A stretch of DNA of 64,000 nt from Ancylostoma caninum (Eukaryota; Nematoda; Chromadorea; Rhabditida; Ancylostomatidae): positions 1,426,001 through 1,490,000 of the forward strand of contig JBAJFG010000445.1 of assembly GCA_037903475.1 (NCBI GenBank), in the 5' to 3' direction. The notes beneath the pieces are model-generated. The model saw only the letters and a list, made by a program, of their open reading frames with translations. It searched no databases and was not told the DNA's origin. Below are positions 1 through 11,204 of the stretch, in pieces. The translations under genes and the position numbers were made by a program. The stretch's first letter is position 1; each line of letters begins with the position of its first letter.

Positions 1-789
1 TTTTATTCTTGTTACTATATTTGGCTTCACTAGCCACACATTGAGTGGAGCTAATCCTTTGAATACATAATTTGAATGCCTTTTTTAGAAATTTTAAAAA
101 TTCAAATGAAATATTCGAAACTTACACACGCTGTGAGTAAAAGTAATATAACTGCCCACTTCATTATACGGGACTTCAAAATACCTTACCACACGTGAAA
201 GATTCTTTGATTCTTGCGTGATAGCTGGAGAAAATCAGCGCAAAGCTAGTAAAATGTATGGTTTCGGAGAAAGCTGGTAAAGTAGTTGCTTCGACTTTGT
301 AGTAAAATAGTTACAAAATGAAAAGCTAGACGGCAACTATTTTTTCCAGGTTGGTGATGACGAATTTGAATGATTTGTGCCTGCAACGATCTGTAACTGG
401 TCTATGGCCTTTTTGCACAAATTAGGAGCGATTTTCTACAAGCCTGCCATTTCGTGCACATTGCACGGTCTCCCCCCCCCATCCCTCTCCCACCCCTGAT
501 CCTCTCGTTTCTTTTATTAAACAGCAGATGCTCGAACAATTTTATTGCAATGTTTTTTTTTTCACCAAACGATTCAATTTCGAATACTTTCAGGAGGCAC
601 ATTGTTGCTCGAGCCGTTGCAATGATTATCTTCTTCGTGGTAGGCAGAATCACTTCTTTACACATTTATGCTACTGTATGACAATTGTAGAATTAAGCAG
701 CTGCTCCAGCTATTATCCAGGCAAACTGACACGAAACATAAATAATTGGATCGCATTATCAGCAAAACAGTCTCTGATGTTTGATGGTG
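1..789. other. no gene seen
   Basis: AT-rich sequence with short fortuitous reading frames only. A C-run near 471-482 and a T-run near 550 are the only simple features. I see no splice-bounded coding segment here. Confidence 0.5.
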
Positions 790-1310
790 ATACATTTGGA
801 AAGATTCATTTGGCAACCTCGCAGACGGATCTGCCAACTACCCAGGCGAACAAAGTCCGCCAAATGTATTGCCAAATACGAAGTCCCGCCAAATGTCTTG
901 CTAAACAACCCTCTCGAATCGTATTGTCCTGCGAACCTTACCAATTGTATTGCCATACGAACCTTGCCAGTTGTATCGCCAAACAAAAGGTTTATCAACC
1001 ATGCAAAAAGTTCGATATCATCAGCAATCTTGCCATGACAATAATCTTCGGATCTGCCTTACCAGCTGAGCCATCAGGATAGACGCCGTCGATGGCTAAG
1101 CCTCCAACTAAGAATGAAATATATCTAATATTCTACATAATCGCCATCTTATCTCGCTAACCCTCAAAATGTATCGCCAACAGATTTTCGCCCTTTTGTA
1201 TCGCAAACAGAATCTTGACCCATTCTCCCTGAAAATATATTGTCATGCAAACGTTTATCCCGTGAAACGTATTGCCAAACACATTCTCCCGCCAAATGTA
1301 TCGCTAATGA
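790..1310. repeat. degenerate tandem repeat, about 35-38 bp unit
   Basis: The phrase CCGCCAAATGTATTGCCAAA and variants (GCCATACGAACC, TATCGCCAAAC) recurs many times between about 795 and 1065 and again between 1165 and 1310, with spacing of roughly 35-38 bases. The copies are diverged. Several overlapping short reading frames here are by-products of the repeat. Function is unknown; it looks like an old minisatellite. Confidence 0.55.
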
Positions 1311-1465
1311 ACATCAGAGGTTCTTCTTATGAAAAAAATGTAAAAGCACGGAACTGAACTCGCAGAGCGTGATTCTTCGAAAGCAAACGTATGCCACCCT
1401 AGGGTGTTTCTCACGTGCACTTTCTGAATACACAATTTGAAGCCCGTAAATCCAGATGTTATTTA

Positions 1466-2110
1466 TTAGGTATGTGAAAAAGTTTCCGCCCCTTTTTAAG
1501 CAAAATTGAGTTTTTATTGGAAGGAAACAAAGCAGATGCATCAATCAAAGTGTTGGCCATCGCTAGCCATAATCTTCTCCATCTTTCTGAGAAAAGACGG
1601 TAGAAAGCCTCGTCCTCCCACTCCTTCACGCATTTTTCGACATCTCCGAAAGATTGGAAGCTCTGTTTGGAAAGCTCGTGGGACATTGATCGAAACAAAA
1701 GGTAGTCTGACGGTGCACAGTCTGATGAAGATGCCGCATGGGGTAGCACATCCCAGCGAAGTGCTTCAAGCGTTTCCTTGACGGCTTTTGTGACATTTCC
1801 CAAAAAGATACCACTCCAAATTTTGAAACAAGAATTTTCCGCCGAAACTTTGTACAGGAGGGTTATTTTGGGTGCTGAACACGAATATCCGATCCATTTC
1901 GTACCGTAATTCCGTTTTCGTAGGGTTTCGGCGGGATTGCTGTGACACAAGCACAATGATGTTGATACAAATCTAAACAAGTGTGCGCAGATTGTTATTG
2001 ACAGATGTCAAACCAACAAAACTAACCAGCGTTTACAAAGCATTTGCGAGTATAACTAACTATTATAACTAGTTACCGCTATAGGGCGGAAACTTTTTCA
2101 CATACCCAAT
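1466..2110 (-). mobile_element. internally deleted mariner element
   Basis: Terminal inverted repeats of about 28 bp are visible. The left end reads TATGTGAAAAAGTTTCCGCC from 1471 and the right end (2084-2110) is its reverse complement with one mismatch. The element is about 645 bp, half the usual 1.3 kb of mariner elements, so it is a deletion derivative that keeps the 3' half of a transposase on the minus strand. The flanks carry a near-identical AATCC(A/G)GATGTTA at 1448-1461 and 2110-2124, longer than the TA target duplication expected for mariner. Confidence 0.85.
1498..1980 (-). pseudogene. mariner transposase, C-terminal half, decayed
   Basis: The minus-strand reading contains the mariner C-terminal signature around the last catalytic aspartate: ETLEALRWDVLPHAAS, then CAPSDYLLFRSM and a region ending near ERWRRLW. 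In intact mariner proteins this part follows the pattern LPHPPYSPDLAPSDYHLFRSM. Here the first D of the DLAPSDY stretch has become C, and the preceding sequence is spread over two other minus frames (1626-1814 and 1766-1954), so there is at least one frameshift. The N-terminal DNA-binding half is absent. It cannot encode active transposase. Confidence 0.8.
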
Positions 2111-2124
2111 AATCCGGATGTTAA

Positions 2125-2893
2125 GTTGAAGAGAAAGCTGTGCGCTCATCAGTGCGGCGATCAAAATCGTCACCTTTTTTCATAGCTCACGCATCTTTAA
2201 CGACGGTCAACAAGACCTTTTGAGCCAATTCAGTTAGATGTCACTACCAAGATTGCATATTGACATAAAATTGCACCCAAATTTCAGATTTTTGCCTCGT
2301 TGATTCCCCATTCTATCGCGCAACAGTACAAGCCTTCTCCTTGGGCAATTGAAGTATCAGATAGTAAAACTGGTTTGTTTTTTCGATCTTAATCCAGCGG
2401 CTCGTACTGTTGAGGACTGAAGTTAGTGCATGAGATTACCTGAGAAAATAACATGAGCTTTCTGAATCTCAAAAACTTCCCAGATCCCTATATATCCATT
2501 GAGAAACAACTGTAAAAGGGAGTTCCTTCCAGAGACTACGGGGCCATCCCACACTAACCTTTTACTTAAAACGTATACACCAGATGTGTGAATAGATCTA
2601 TATTGCAGGTTCAATGGATGATTAAGTGATGATTTAGTAGATCTCGCCGCTTTTACTTGTAATGGCAAATAAAAAATCATTGCAAAACAATTCCTTTTTT
2701 CGATAGTTTAATGATCATCAGGGAAAGAAAGAATAGGGAAGAGAAATTTGGCAGTTGAAGCTGCATGCTTTTGCTACGAAAGAGGTCATATAGTGAACTA
2801 GCGTTCCCAGAGAGGAACTAAGTTCGGAGTAAAATTTTTCCTAATCCGCAAAAGTTCGCTCGCATCTACCAATTTTATGTTTTTTTTTTTCAG
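2125..2893. other. no gene seen
   Basis: Unannotated sequence between the mariner and the first TIL exon. A poly-T/CAG acceptor at 2881-2893 marks the start of the next exon. A signal-peptide exon for the TIL gene would be expected in or before this stretch, but I could not identify one. Confidence 0.4.
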
Positions 2894-5800
2894 GGAAAGT
2901 GTCTCAGCCCTACGGACCAGAAACAAAATGTGGTGAAAACGAAGAATGGCGGAGGTGTTCTAGGCGCGGTAACAACTGTGAAGCGAACTGTTGGATGCAG
3001 TCTGTTGCAGTGGTATCGCTTTCTAAATCAAAATTATAGGAAGGAACTAATTATTAGTTAAAAATGCATTAATTCTCAACAAAATATATGTACTAGTAAT
3101 ACAATTGAAACTCTTCAACTTTCAGTTTCTGCTTAGGATTTACTTTCAAGGGAAGTTCACGGGACTAACTCCGAAAAGCGAGACAAAACATCCATTTTAA
3201 GAAACATTGTCCAAGTGGAGCTGAGATATGTACCTCTTTTTTGCTCAATGGTGCTCATGCGCTCAGGAAAGTGTGTCAAAGATTTCCTACTGCACAGTCA
3301 TAAGAGTGAATGCGGGGAATGGCACCGACGAGAGGGCCGAGTGGGAAAGAGATTGGACTCCTTGCGAGAAGCTTAGGGGATTGGATCTTGCCGGTGCTCA
3401 TGTTCTTGCCAATTTTTCACTTTACAGTCCTAACTTTGTTTTGGCGTGCTGATCACGAATGTCAACATCAGTCCCAGTGCTGTGGCCAATTTCTCATCAG
3501 AAATGACGTTTGCCCTGCAGTAGACCTACCGCAACTTTATGGAGACGGGGACACGTTAGGAAGAGGATATCACACTACACGTCACTATTCGATTTCCGAA
3601 GGAGCCAAAGTCGACATACATAGTTAGCAGTGCCGGACGCAGGGGGGGGGGCGCCCCCTCCCTGAGAATGGGTCGCAAATTTTTGAAATTACTTTACAAT
3701 GCAAATAAAAATCTTGCATTAGTTTATTTTTGGCTGTTTATTTTTATTATCATTTCTGTTGTACTTCTTATTTTTTATTAATTTTATTTTCCGTCTGAGT
3801 CCCCAAAACAGCGAAGACTCCACTTTTTTCGCACGCTCCCCCACCTCCCGCCCACTTTCTGCGTCCGCCACTGATAGTTGGATATGGAAATTCCGCAAGA
3901 CACAAATTTCCTTTAGAGAAAGAATTTTGGGCGGAAATACCTTTGCTCATAACATGTTCGTCAATCACAGCGGTACCAAGAAGCCTCAATTTATGTCTGA
4001 TGTAGGTATTAAGGGAGATGCAAGCTCGCGCAGGAATGCTGATTCATATGAGTACTAAAGCGATTGATAAGGTTTTGTTTGGGCCAATTATGACCACTCA
4101 AAGTCAACTCTTAAAATTTGGCTTTGATTTTGCAACAACCAAATATTAAGCAGCTATACAGTTGGTTTGGGGTAACAATGCATTCGAAGTTGGACGGAGA
4201 TTCCTTGTAATTCTTCAACAAATGTGATAAGCTGACAACCTCCACCTTAATACATTACACCTTAAAGGGAACGTTACAGGGCTTGCTGGCTTATCTGCGA
4301 AAATAAACTGGCAATGCATATGTGTGGTTTTTGAGAATAAAGAATCGTAATTTCAGAAAAATGGGGGTGAGTTGGACGAGTGGTCTAAGGCGCTGCTGAA
4401 GAGCACACGGCCTCTTCGGAGTCCCGATTCCGAATTCCGCCACCGCCTCCCAAGTTCAGGCGACACCAAGAAGACTTTACGTCACACCCTATGATCAATG
4501 ATGTCAAATGGTTCTAAGAGTAAAGCTACGGCGTCCATAGGAATCGACGTGGGGTTTCGGAGCTGAGTTAGTATGAAAAATACGCGAGGGTCCTCGATGT
4601 TTCGCAAACGGTTGAATCGGGGGGCAAGAAAGGGAATCGTTAAGGATTATAAGGTAGCCAAGACGCGCATTGCAACTTTGAACGTCGGCACTTTGACAGG
4701 CCGCCCATGCGAAACTGGCAGCAGCACTCGAGCGTCGTCGACCTAATTTGTGTGCTGTGCAAGAAACGAGATGGTCTGGTAACAAGTCAAAGGATGTAGG
4801 CCACGGCTCCAAGATAGTCTACAACGGAAGTACGAAAACAAGGAACGGTGTGGGCATAGTCGTCTTACAACTATTCCTCGACTCTGTAGCCAAGGTGCAG
4901 CGATTCGATGACCGCCTCATGAAGATTATCATCATCACCTCAGATCAACACCTTCACTTATTCTCGGCGTACGCACCACAGACAGGCTGTTGTGACCAGG
5001 CAAAAATGACTTCTGGATGTTACTTGACGAGAAAACAGCGGAAGCACCTCTGGAAGAGACAATCGACCTCGCTGGAGATCCAAACGGCTACATAAGAGCT
5101 GCAAAGGATGGATACAGGCTTTGGATATGGGACACGGAATGACGACGGTAAGCGCATACTGGAATATGCTGACTCTCACAACCTCGTCATCATGAATACG
5201 GAACTAGGAAGCGCCCTTCCCACCTCATCTCCTTCCACAGTGGCATCGCGAAGACCCTGATCGACTTTGTTCTCGTGCGACATAGCGATAAGAAGTTAGT
5301 TACCGACGCGAAGGTTGTACCTTAGGAGACGGTGGCCACACAAAATCATCCGCTCAACTGCCTCATGAAGATCACAGCGCCAAAAAGAATCTGCGAAAAA
5401 CGATGCGGACCAAGCCCGAACCAAATGGTGGCATTTAAAGGAGAAGGAAGTTATGACAACTTCTAACATCAAGTCGCCACTGATCCCGACAGTCATCGAA
5501 ACCTGAAAGAACGCAACCTGAGACATTGTAGAAGTGGCACGTTCCGAGCTTGGCACGACTGAACCAGGTCGCTGGAAAACTGACAGGCAATCGTGGTTAT
5601 GGAGGAATAAAGTAAAGATGAAGAAGAAACATCTCTACCACGGACTCCTCAATGGCAAAACATGACAATTGCGGAGATACCTGGAGGCGAAGAAAACTGC
5701 GAAGGAGGCAGTGGCCCCCACAAAGGCTGCCCATAACGACATCATCAGCAAGGAGATATACAGAAAGAAATTCTCTTCCACCGGTTGGCTAGGTCCTGTC

Positions 5801-6888
5801 AACGGCAGACCAGAGACATCGAGAAGTTCTTCGAAGACAAAGACGAACAAGGTCATTCCCTAACAGACCGCAAGAAGGCGATGCAGAAGTAAGGTGACTG
5901 CTTCGACAAAATCTCAACAGAAGAATCCAGTCATCCATCCGTTCCACAACTACCGCCAACTTGCGGTTCTCTCCAGCCGATAGCCGCGAATGAAACCATG
6001 GCTGCGCTGAAGCGAATGAAGCCACGGAATGCGACGGGTCCTGATGATGTGGAGGCGGAGCTGTGGAAATCAAGGCATTGGAACTCAGCCGAATGGCTAA
6101 CGGTGTTTTTCAGTCAGGTCATTGCAGAGCAAAGGACGCCGCTGGAACGGCTTTAGCTCTGCCTGGCTGAAGTGGCGCTAAGTGAAAATAGTGCTATGTG
6201 ACAAGAAACTCCTGGTTCGCTTCTAGTCGAAGTTGTATCGCGCAGTGGTTCGAACGGTCGCATTATATAGTGCAGAAGGTTGGCCAGCTACCAAGGTAGT
6301 GGATCGCCGTCTGAGTGTGATGGAGATGAAGATGTTACTATTCATGGCGGGCATCGGGCGGGCAGACCACTTAGCGGGCAGACCGCATCCGCAATGAAAA
6401 GATCCGAGTGGAGTTTGGTATCGCCCCGATTGCCGACAAGCGCCGGGAAACACGCCTTAGATGGTACCGACATGTTCTGCGCTCCATCGGAGACACCGTC
6501 TACAAAGCAGGGGACCTCTCGATGGCAGGCCAAAGCAGCGGTGGCTAGACACACTGCAGGCCGACCTGAAGCAAGTGGGTGCCCACCCAGAACAGGCGCA
6601 CGATAGAGCGAAATGGCATCAGAAGATCAGGTAAGCGGACCCACCAAGGAACGGGACAAACGCTAAAGAAGAAGGATTTCAGAGAAGAAATGAAACTGTG
6701 TTATGAGTGAAATGCAAGAAATGCGATCTCTCCATTTGTGATTGAATAGATTCTTTTTTTCATTCTTGTCGCAGTTATGTATGCGGCATTCCAGAGGTTT
6801 TGCACTTCGGCTTGCATTCCTGGATGTGACTGTAAGCGTGGTTTCTATCGCAATTCCAAGGGAAAGTGCGTAGATAGCTGCATGTCAG
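2894..6888 (+). CDS. TIL-domain (serine protease inhibitor-like) exons, partial gene
   Basis: Two exon-like segments make one trypsin-inhibitor-like domain. The first (2894 to about 3009, after a T10-CAG acceptor) reads GPETKCGENEEWRRC, then NNCEANC. The second (about 6795-6888, donor GTGAGA) reads RFCTSACIPGCDCKRGFYRN, then GKCVDSC. Together they supply ten cysteines in TIL spacing. The family includes secreted protease inhibitors, among them the hookworm anticoagulant peptides. Donor choice for exon 1 is uncertain: GCA|GTGGTA at 3010 joins in phase to an acceptor CCAG at 6794. The intron of about 3.8 kb contains a hAT-like MITE and an RTE relic. No signal-peptide or terminal exon was identified, so the gene is incomplete as read. 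Confidence 0.65.
3628..3873. mobile_element. hAT-like MITE, copy 1
   Basis: The ends are inverted: CAGTGCCGGACGCAG at 3628 and CTGCGTCCGCCACTG ending at 3873. They are flanked by 8-bp near-identical repeats, ATAGTTAG (3620-3627) and ATAGTTGG (3874-3881). CAGTG-type ends with an 8-bp duplication are typical of hAT elements. The interior is AT-rich with G and C runs near the ends and no coding capacity. Related copies lie at 52312-52577 and 55365-55586. Confidence 0.75.
4371..4460 (+). repeat. tRNA-like sequence, probable SINE head
   Basis: GGACGAGTGGTCTAAGGCGC matches the D-arm/A-box of class II (Leu/Ser-type) tRNAs, and CGATTCCGAATTCCGCC downstream resembles a B-box with one inserted base. 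The anticodon arm does not fold well, so this is not a functional tRNA. It lies just upstream of the RTE relic and may be a tRNA-derived SINE fragment, since RTE-type elements often mobilise SINEs. Confidence 0.45.
4599..6672 (+). pseudogene. RTE-type non-LTR retrotransposon relic (endonuclease and RT remnants)
   Basis: An APE-type endonuclease start is readable from 4599, with KTRIATLNVGTLTGR near 4655 and LCAVQETRWSGNKSKDV from 4745, the catalytic-Glu motif of this family. SAYAPQ near 4968 is a further endonuclease motif. Later frames give ADSHNLVIMNTEL (about 5170) and fragments of the connector. The reverse transcriptase core is largely missing; after about 6215 the RTE C-terminal region resumes (VVRTVALYSAEGWPATKVVD, then RRLSVMEMKMLLFMAGI). 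The whole reading is broken by stops and shifts among all three plus frames. The element sits inside the large intron between the two halves of the first TIL domain. Confidence 0.85.
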
Positions 6889-7965
6889 GTGAGAAGATAA
6901 TCTCTGAGAAAGTTCTGAGTATTGTTTTCAGTCCATGTCATCCATTTACGTTTTTTTCTAAAATTACTACTTACTGTTGGTAAGTCTAGGTGCAGAGATT
7001 TTATCAAAGGTACCAGCCTCAGTAATTCTGCTTTCTTAGATTTAGCGTTGTGGTGAGTCCGGACACAGTGATCTAACTCACAAACTCTGGGTTTAAAAAA
7101 GTGAATGTTTGTATGTACATTCGCATGTTGTATGTTCGTCCCGAATAGAAATCGCGGACGATCAACCGATCAAGACAAAACTTCGCACTTAAAGGCAGCA
7201 TTTAAAATTTCGAATAACTTTGAGCTTGATAATATAGCCTAATTTGTGGTGTTTGAGTGCGCTGAACACTGCTGAGGCCTGGAAATTTGCCAAAACTAAG
7301 AATTTTCCGTTTTCTACAGACCTCTTATTTACTGCTTCTGCAGAGGCTGGGTGAAGTTGGGCGAGCCCTGGGGTGTCGAACGAAAAGAGGAAATTTATTC
7401 TCGCGCGATCGCCTATTTGATATGTTTTGCGACTTTTCCAGAATAGACGAAAACAAATAACCACTAGGGGAGTTGCAGCAACAAATAGAGAACTACTAAA
7501 AGTTAAAAAGTCACGAAATGAACATAAAATTTGAAAAAAAGGAGTAAAGTCAAATTCAGATTCCACAAAAAAACACTTAGAGAAAGAATAAACGTGAGAA
7601 TTGCAGGAACTATGAGAAAAACAGGAATTGGCTATCCGAAAGTCAAAATAAATAGAGAAAAGATGTCATAATGCTAAAATACGTTAGGCGGACGGCAATT
7701 GGATCATAAAACAGCTGATATTTGGCGTTTTTCACGCTCTAAGTAGTACTACAACACGCACGACTTGGCCTGTAAGAAGACCAGTTGATCCTAGGGAATG
7801 CTCTGTTACTGGGAGTAGTGAGCGCTTTCGCTGTAATTCGTGTCTCGATGCTATCTTCACATTCAGGAAAAGATGACTCTGACAAAACTATTCAGACGAA
7901 AATTCAATATGAAACTGTCGATTTTATCGTTTTTAGTGTTTTTCCGCTATTTCTGCCCGGAGAAT

Positions 7966-8135
7966 CTTGCCGACAAGTGTGTCAGCCCATAGGCGTAGTT
8001 TGCAAAAAAACAGTAGGTAGTATCAGTGTATCGGAAAATAACTTTACATGTAGATGTGTGATTAAGGATTTGCAGGAAAGCAGGGATCACAAGAAGTGTG
8101 GAAGCCCGACGTTGGCGAGACGGTCAGACTGGTAG
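7966..8135 (+). CDS. possible cysteine-rich exon
   Basis: The plus frame reads GESCRQVCQPIGVVCKK, then FTCRCV and HKKCGSP, ending at a stop at 8133-8135. Cysteine spacing is not clearly TIL. A candidate acceptor TTTTTAG lies near 7936. It could be a later exon of the upstream TIL gene or a chance frame; I do not recognise it. Confidence 0.25.
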
Positions 8136-8646
8136 AATATACGCAATTTATAAAGAGGTTTCCGTATTTAAATTTGAAAAAAGTGAATAGTCTTGCTTCT
8201 TCCTGTTAATTTTCTAAGCATTTCACATGTTTGAAGCTTTTCTACGTACCTCAAATGGCTGCTCCACTCCACTTTCTAGCGTTCCGAAAGGGCGCTATTC
8301 CAACATATCCTAGACCTTCTCGCCATGATGATCCCAGAAACGTACATGGGCAGGCATGAAAGCGACAAAAGCCCCGTTTTTGAAAAAAGTTAAATGGTCA
8401 CACCTTGGAGCCCGGAAGGGTATCCCTCTAGGCTGTGCTGATAACCCGCCACTGCTGCAGCGTTGGCGAACGGGTCTTGGTGTGTTCAATCATGAAGATC
8501 AACCGCTTCACACTTCAGTTCATTTAGCAAACTGTTACAGACGCAGTTCCAAAGACGGTTCCAAAGACGCTTTCGAGACGAAATCATTGGTCCAATAATC
8601 AATCGTCCAATAATCTCTACATATAAAAGCGAAAGTTTTTAATTAT

Positions 8647-9403
8647 GTACAGGTGGGTCATAAGTTATTGTACATCGTTTGCTGGCTTATTTCTCTGCAG
8701 CAATCATATGCTTTTCGACGTGTTAGATTTGAATAACAGAGCTGGACCTGATCTATTTTCTGATCACAAACATGCCATGGAGACTTGCGAGGTAACGGAA
8801 AAAAATTATCGGAAACTTCCAGTGCTGATTTTCGAAGCAACCATATGCATTGATTCAGCCCGCAATTTCCGAGCAAAACGGCTTCAAAAGCAGTATCTGA
8901 CAACTGTTTTGAGTGGGATAAAAACTCCTGTTCCTGATGCAGGTCGCGACATGTGTCTGCACAATCGTGCGATCGGGAACGGTGTTTACAACAGCACAGA
9001 ACGAGGCTGTTCCATAGGGCCTTGGGTGAGGAAACAAAGCGTTAGATTTCGAGGGGCACCGTTGGCCCATATCCGGGCCTATTGATGAGACTGCATGACC
9101 ACTTTATCGCATTTCTAGTCTAGTTTTTAGATCACCGTCGGTCGAGTATGAAGGCAGTCTAAGACCCTCTGCGAAGATTTGATGGATTTTTCGAAAAATT
9201 GCCACAACAACCCACTTTTTCTCAAAAATCAGTTTCGAGGCCAACTGCTCCTAAGCAAAATCCTGCTAGAAGTTGGAGGGTACAATTGGAAGGTACATTG
9301 AACCTTTCCCGATTCGGATGAGAAAAGGGGGGAGTGAACCATCCCTTCTTGGCGGAGAAATAAATGAGCAAACGTTGTACAATAACTTATGGTTCACCCT
9401 GTA
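8647..9403. mobile_element. Tc1/mariner-like element with about 50-bp TIRs
   Basis: The left end reads TACAGGTGGGTCATAAGTTA and continues TTGTACATCGTTTGCTGGCT; the right end, reversed, gives TACAGGGTGAACCATAAGTT and TTGTACAACGTTTGCTCATT. The inverted repeat thus extends for about 50 bases with mismatches. Ends lie at a TA. The interior holds a 146-aa open frame (8645-9085, +) of unknown meaning and no recognisable transposase. A second related copy is in intron 1 of the transporter gene (about 46945-47185), and an isolated similar end is at about 59515. Confidence 0.65.
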
Positions 9404-9411
9404 TGTACGTA

Positions 9412-10055
9412 ATGAATAGAAATCGCGGAGGATGAACCGATCCGCACCAAATTTTGCATGCAGGTCCAACATGGGCCGGCGGAGGTTACAAGCTAGCAAG
9501 CTCCTTTTCGCTCTGGATTATCGATTAGCATATCGATCATATCGATTTCATGGATTTTCCGCAATTTTTGCTCAGGGAGTGTCGACGACATGCCTACTGG
9601 GGTTACACGAATATGAAATCATTCTTCGTCAAATTATCGATTCATTGATCTTATTGATTTTCTTTTTACTTTTGCATGGGGTCAGTGAGAACAAGTCTGC
9701 TGGGTTTCCTCAATATGCTGAATACGAATAAGGCAACAAACCATTTTGCGCCAAAATTTCGATTTATTGATCTATTGATTTTCCTACTTTTGCTCGGAGA
9801 CGAGCAAATACGTGTCTACTGGGGTTCCCCGATAAGCTAAACAGGGGAATGGCGCACATTTTAAACGATATTGTCTGTTTATCGATTTATTGGCTTTATC
9901 GATTTTTCTACTTCCGCTCGGGGACGTGCGATGACATGTTTGGCGGGGTTTTCTAATACACATTCTGCACGAAATGTTCGATTGATTGGCATTATCGACT
10001 TTTCGCTATCGTACAGGGGAAAGGGGGGGGGGCAGGGTCAAGCGTGGTGTTGGTA
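9412..10055 (+). repeat. dispersed tandem cassette, about 100-123-bp degenerate monomers
   Basis: The block starts with GAATAGAAATCGCGGAGGAT and then carries four to five diverged monomers, each with an ATCGATTTATTGATTTTC-like core, TTTTGCTCGGGGACG and CTACTGGGGTTTCC. Monomer spacing is about 108, 120, 123 and 97 bases. The same cassette lies in reverse orientation at 31680-32075, and its leading edge alone is at about 7145-7175. Confidence 0.6.
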
Positions 10056-10610
10056 AAAATTCGATTCCGAAGCGACCCCCCTTGTAGGCGGGAAAAATGC
10101 GCTCCCCCCCCCTCGAGAACACTTAATTTTTAACTTTTCATTACTTATTGTAATTCAGCAACTTCCAAATTATTAGGGAGAAAACTTTTTAATTCAATTA
10201 ATTTTTAGGATTAATTTTTGACTTTCCAATTCTTGATATTTATTTTTGAATTTTAAATTTTATGGATTAAACCACCAGCCAGTTGTCACACATGTGTCTA
10301 TCGCACACTCTACACACTTATTATAAGCAATTGGATTGAGGCAAGAAGTCGTGTTCGAGCTCAATCAGGTCTGGGGTCGGATCCGGAGTCCGGAGCCTAA
10401 TTTTCGCAACATGGAAAAATGCATGTGGAGTAGTCGGACGTCAAGTATTTATGTGTATGACTAAAAGCAAATTGTGAGGACCCTTTTTTTGAACCGTGAA
10501 ATTCGCGTTTGAGTGGCTTTGTTTTACTCAGGGTTAGAGTCGTGTATAGGAAACTCCAAACGTACGTAGACAAGAGTCGAGATCGCGGCGCGGCTCTCAC
10601 GGGCAGAAAC

Positions 10611-10880
10611 GTGGGTGCTGCCTTTAAATTAAATGTGTTCAGACAATTGGCGCGGCCGGGCGCTTGGCCGGTGAGCGCCCGGCCGCACAGAGAGCACGCT
10701 CCAAGGAGAGGGTCTAGACAGTGGTCCCGCAGCGATTTTGCAGCCGCTATGACAGGACCGTCTAGACCCTCTCCTTGGAGCGTGCTCTCTCTTCAGATCT
10801 GGCGCGACGAGGCGCTTGGCCGGCGAGCGCCCGGCCGCGCCAAGTGTCTGAACACATTTAATTTAAAGGCAGCACACACG
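10611..10880. mobile_element. palindromic foldback/MITE with GC-rich arms
   Basis: Nearly the whole 270 bp is an inverted repeat. The outer arms are GTGGGTGCTGCCTTTAAATT and its partner ending in AATTTAAAGGCAGCACACAC; a GC-rich stretch (GGCCGGGCGCTTGGCCGG) follows, and an inner pair AGAGCACGCTCCAAGGAGAG (10691) / CTCTCCTTGGAGCGTGCTCT (to 10788). No coding capacity. The right end is shared with the next element. Confidence 0.75.
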
Positions 10881-11204
10881 GCAATTTTGTTCTCACAGAT
10901 TGTGCTGTATTCCTAGTCCCACTATACTGGAAACGAAGGCACTGGTCAATTTCGTCATATGCCACAAAGTTGTGGTTTCCATTGCCACCAGCTTAGCAGA
11001 TTTACAAGGGATGGCCGAGTAACCCGCGCTTGAAATGGATACTATCTTAACTAATTGATCGCTAGCACACACTTTATCTCCTCATATCTTGAGAATGCTG
11101 ATGTCTACTTCTGTGCAACTTTCGTAGAATTGTTGCGACAATTGCTGAGTATCCATAACGATCAAAATCTCAAACACAACAATTTCCGTGGGTGCTGCCT
11201 TTAA
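10862..11204. mobile_element. non-autonomous element of the AAAGGCAGCAC family
   Basis: The left end reads TTTAAAGGCAGCACACACGG and the right end is its inverse, CCGTGGGTGCTGCCTTTAA. The interior resembles the sequence next to the same terminus at about 22897 (a GATGGCCGAGT-like word occurs in both). Its left terminus doubles as the right terminus of the palindromic element at 10611-10880. Confidence 0.65.

Noticed and set aside
528..1082. 184-codon plus-strand frame near the left edge
   Set aside because: Lies mostly over the degenerate CCGCCAAATGTATTG tandem repeat and overlaps other open frames; best explained by the repeat.
4371..4460. Functional tRNA-Leu/Ser gene
   Set aside because: Only A- and B-box-like words are present; the B-box has an insertion and the anticodon arm does not fold, so a SINE or pseudo-tRNA is more likely.
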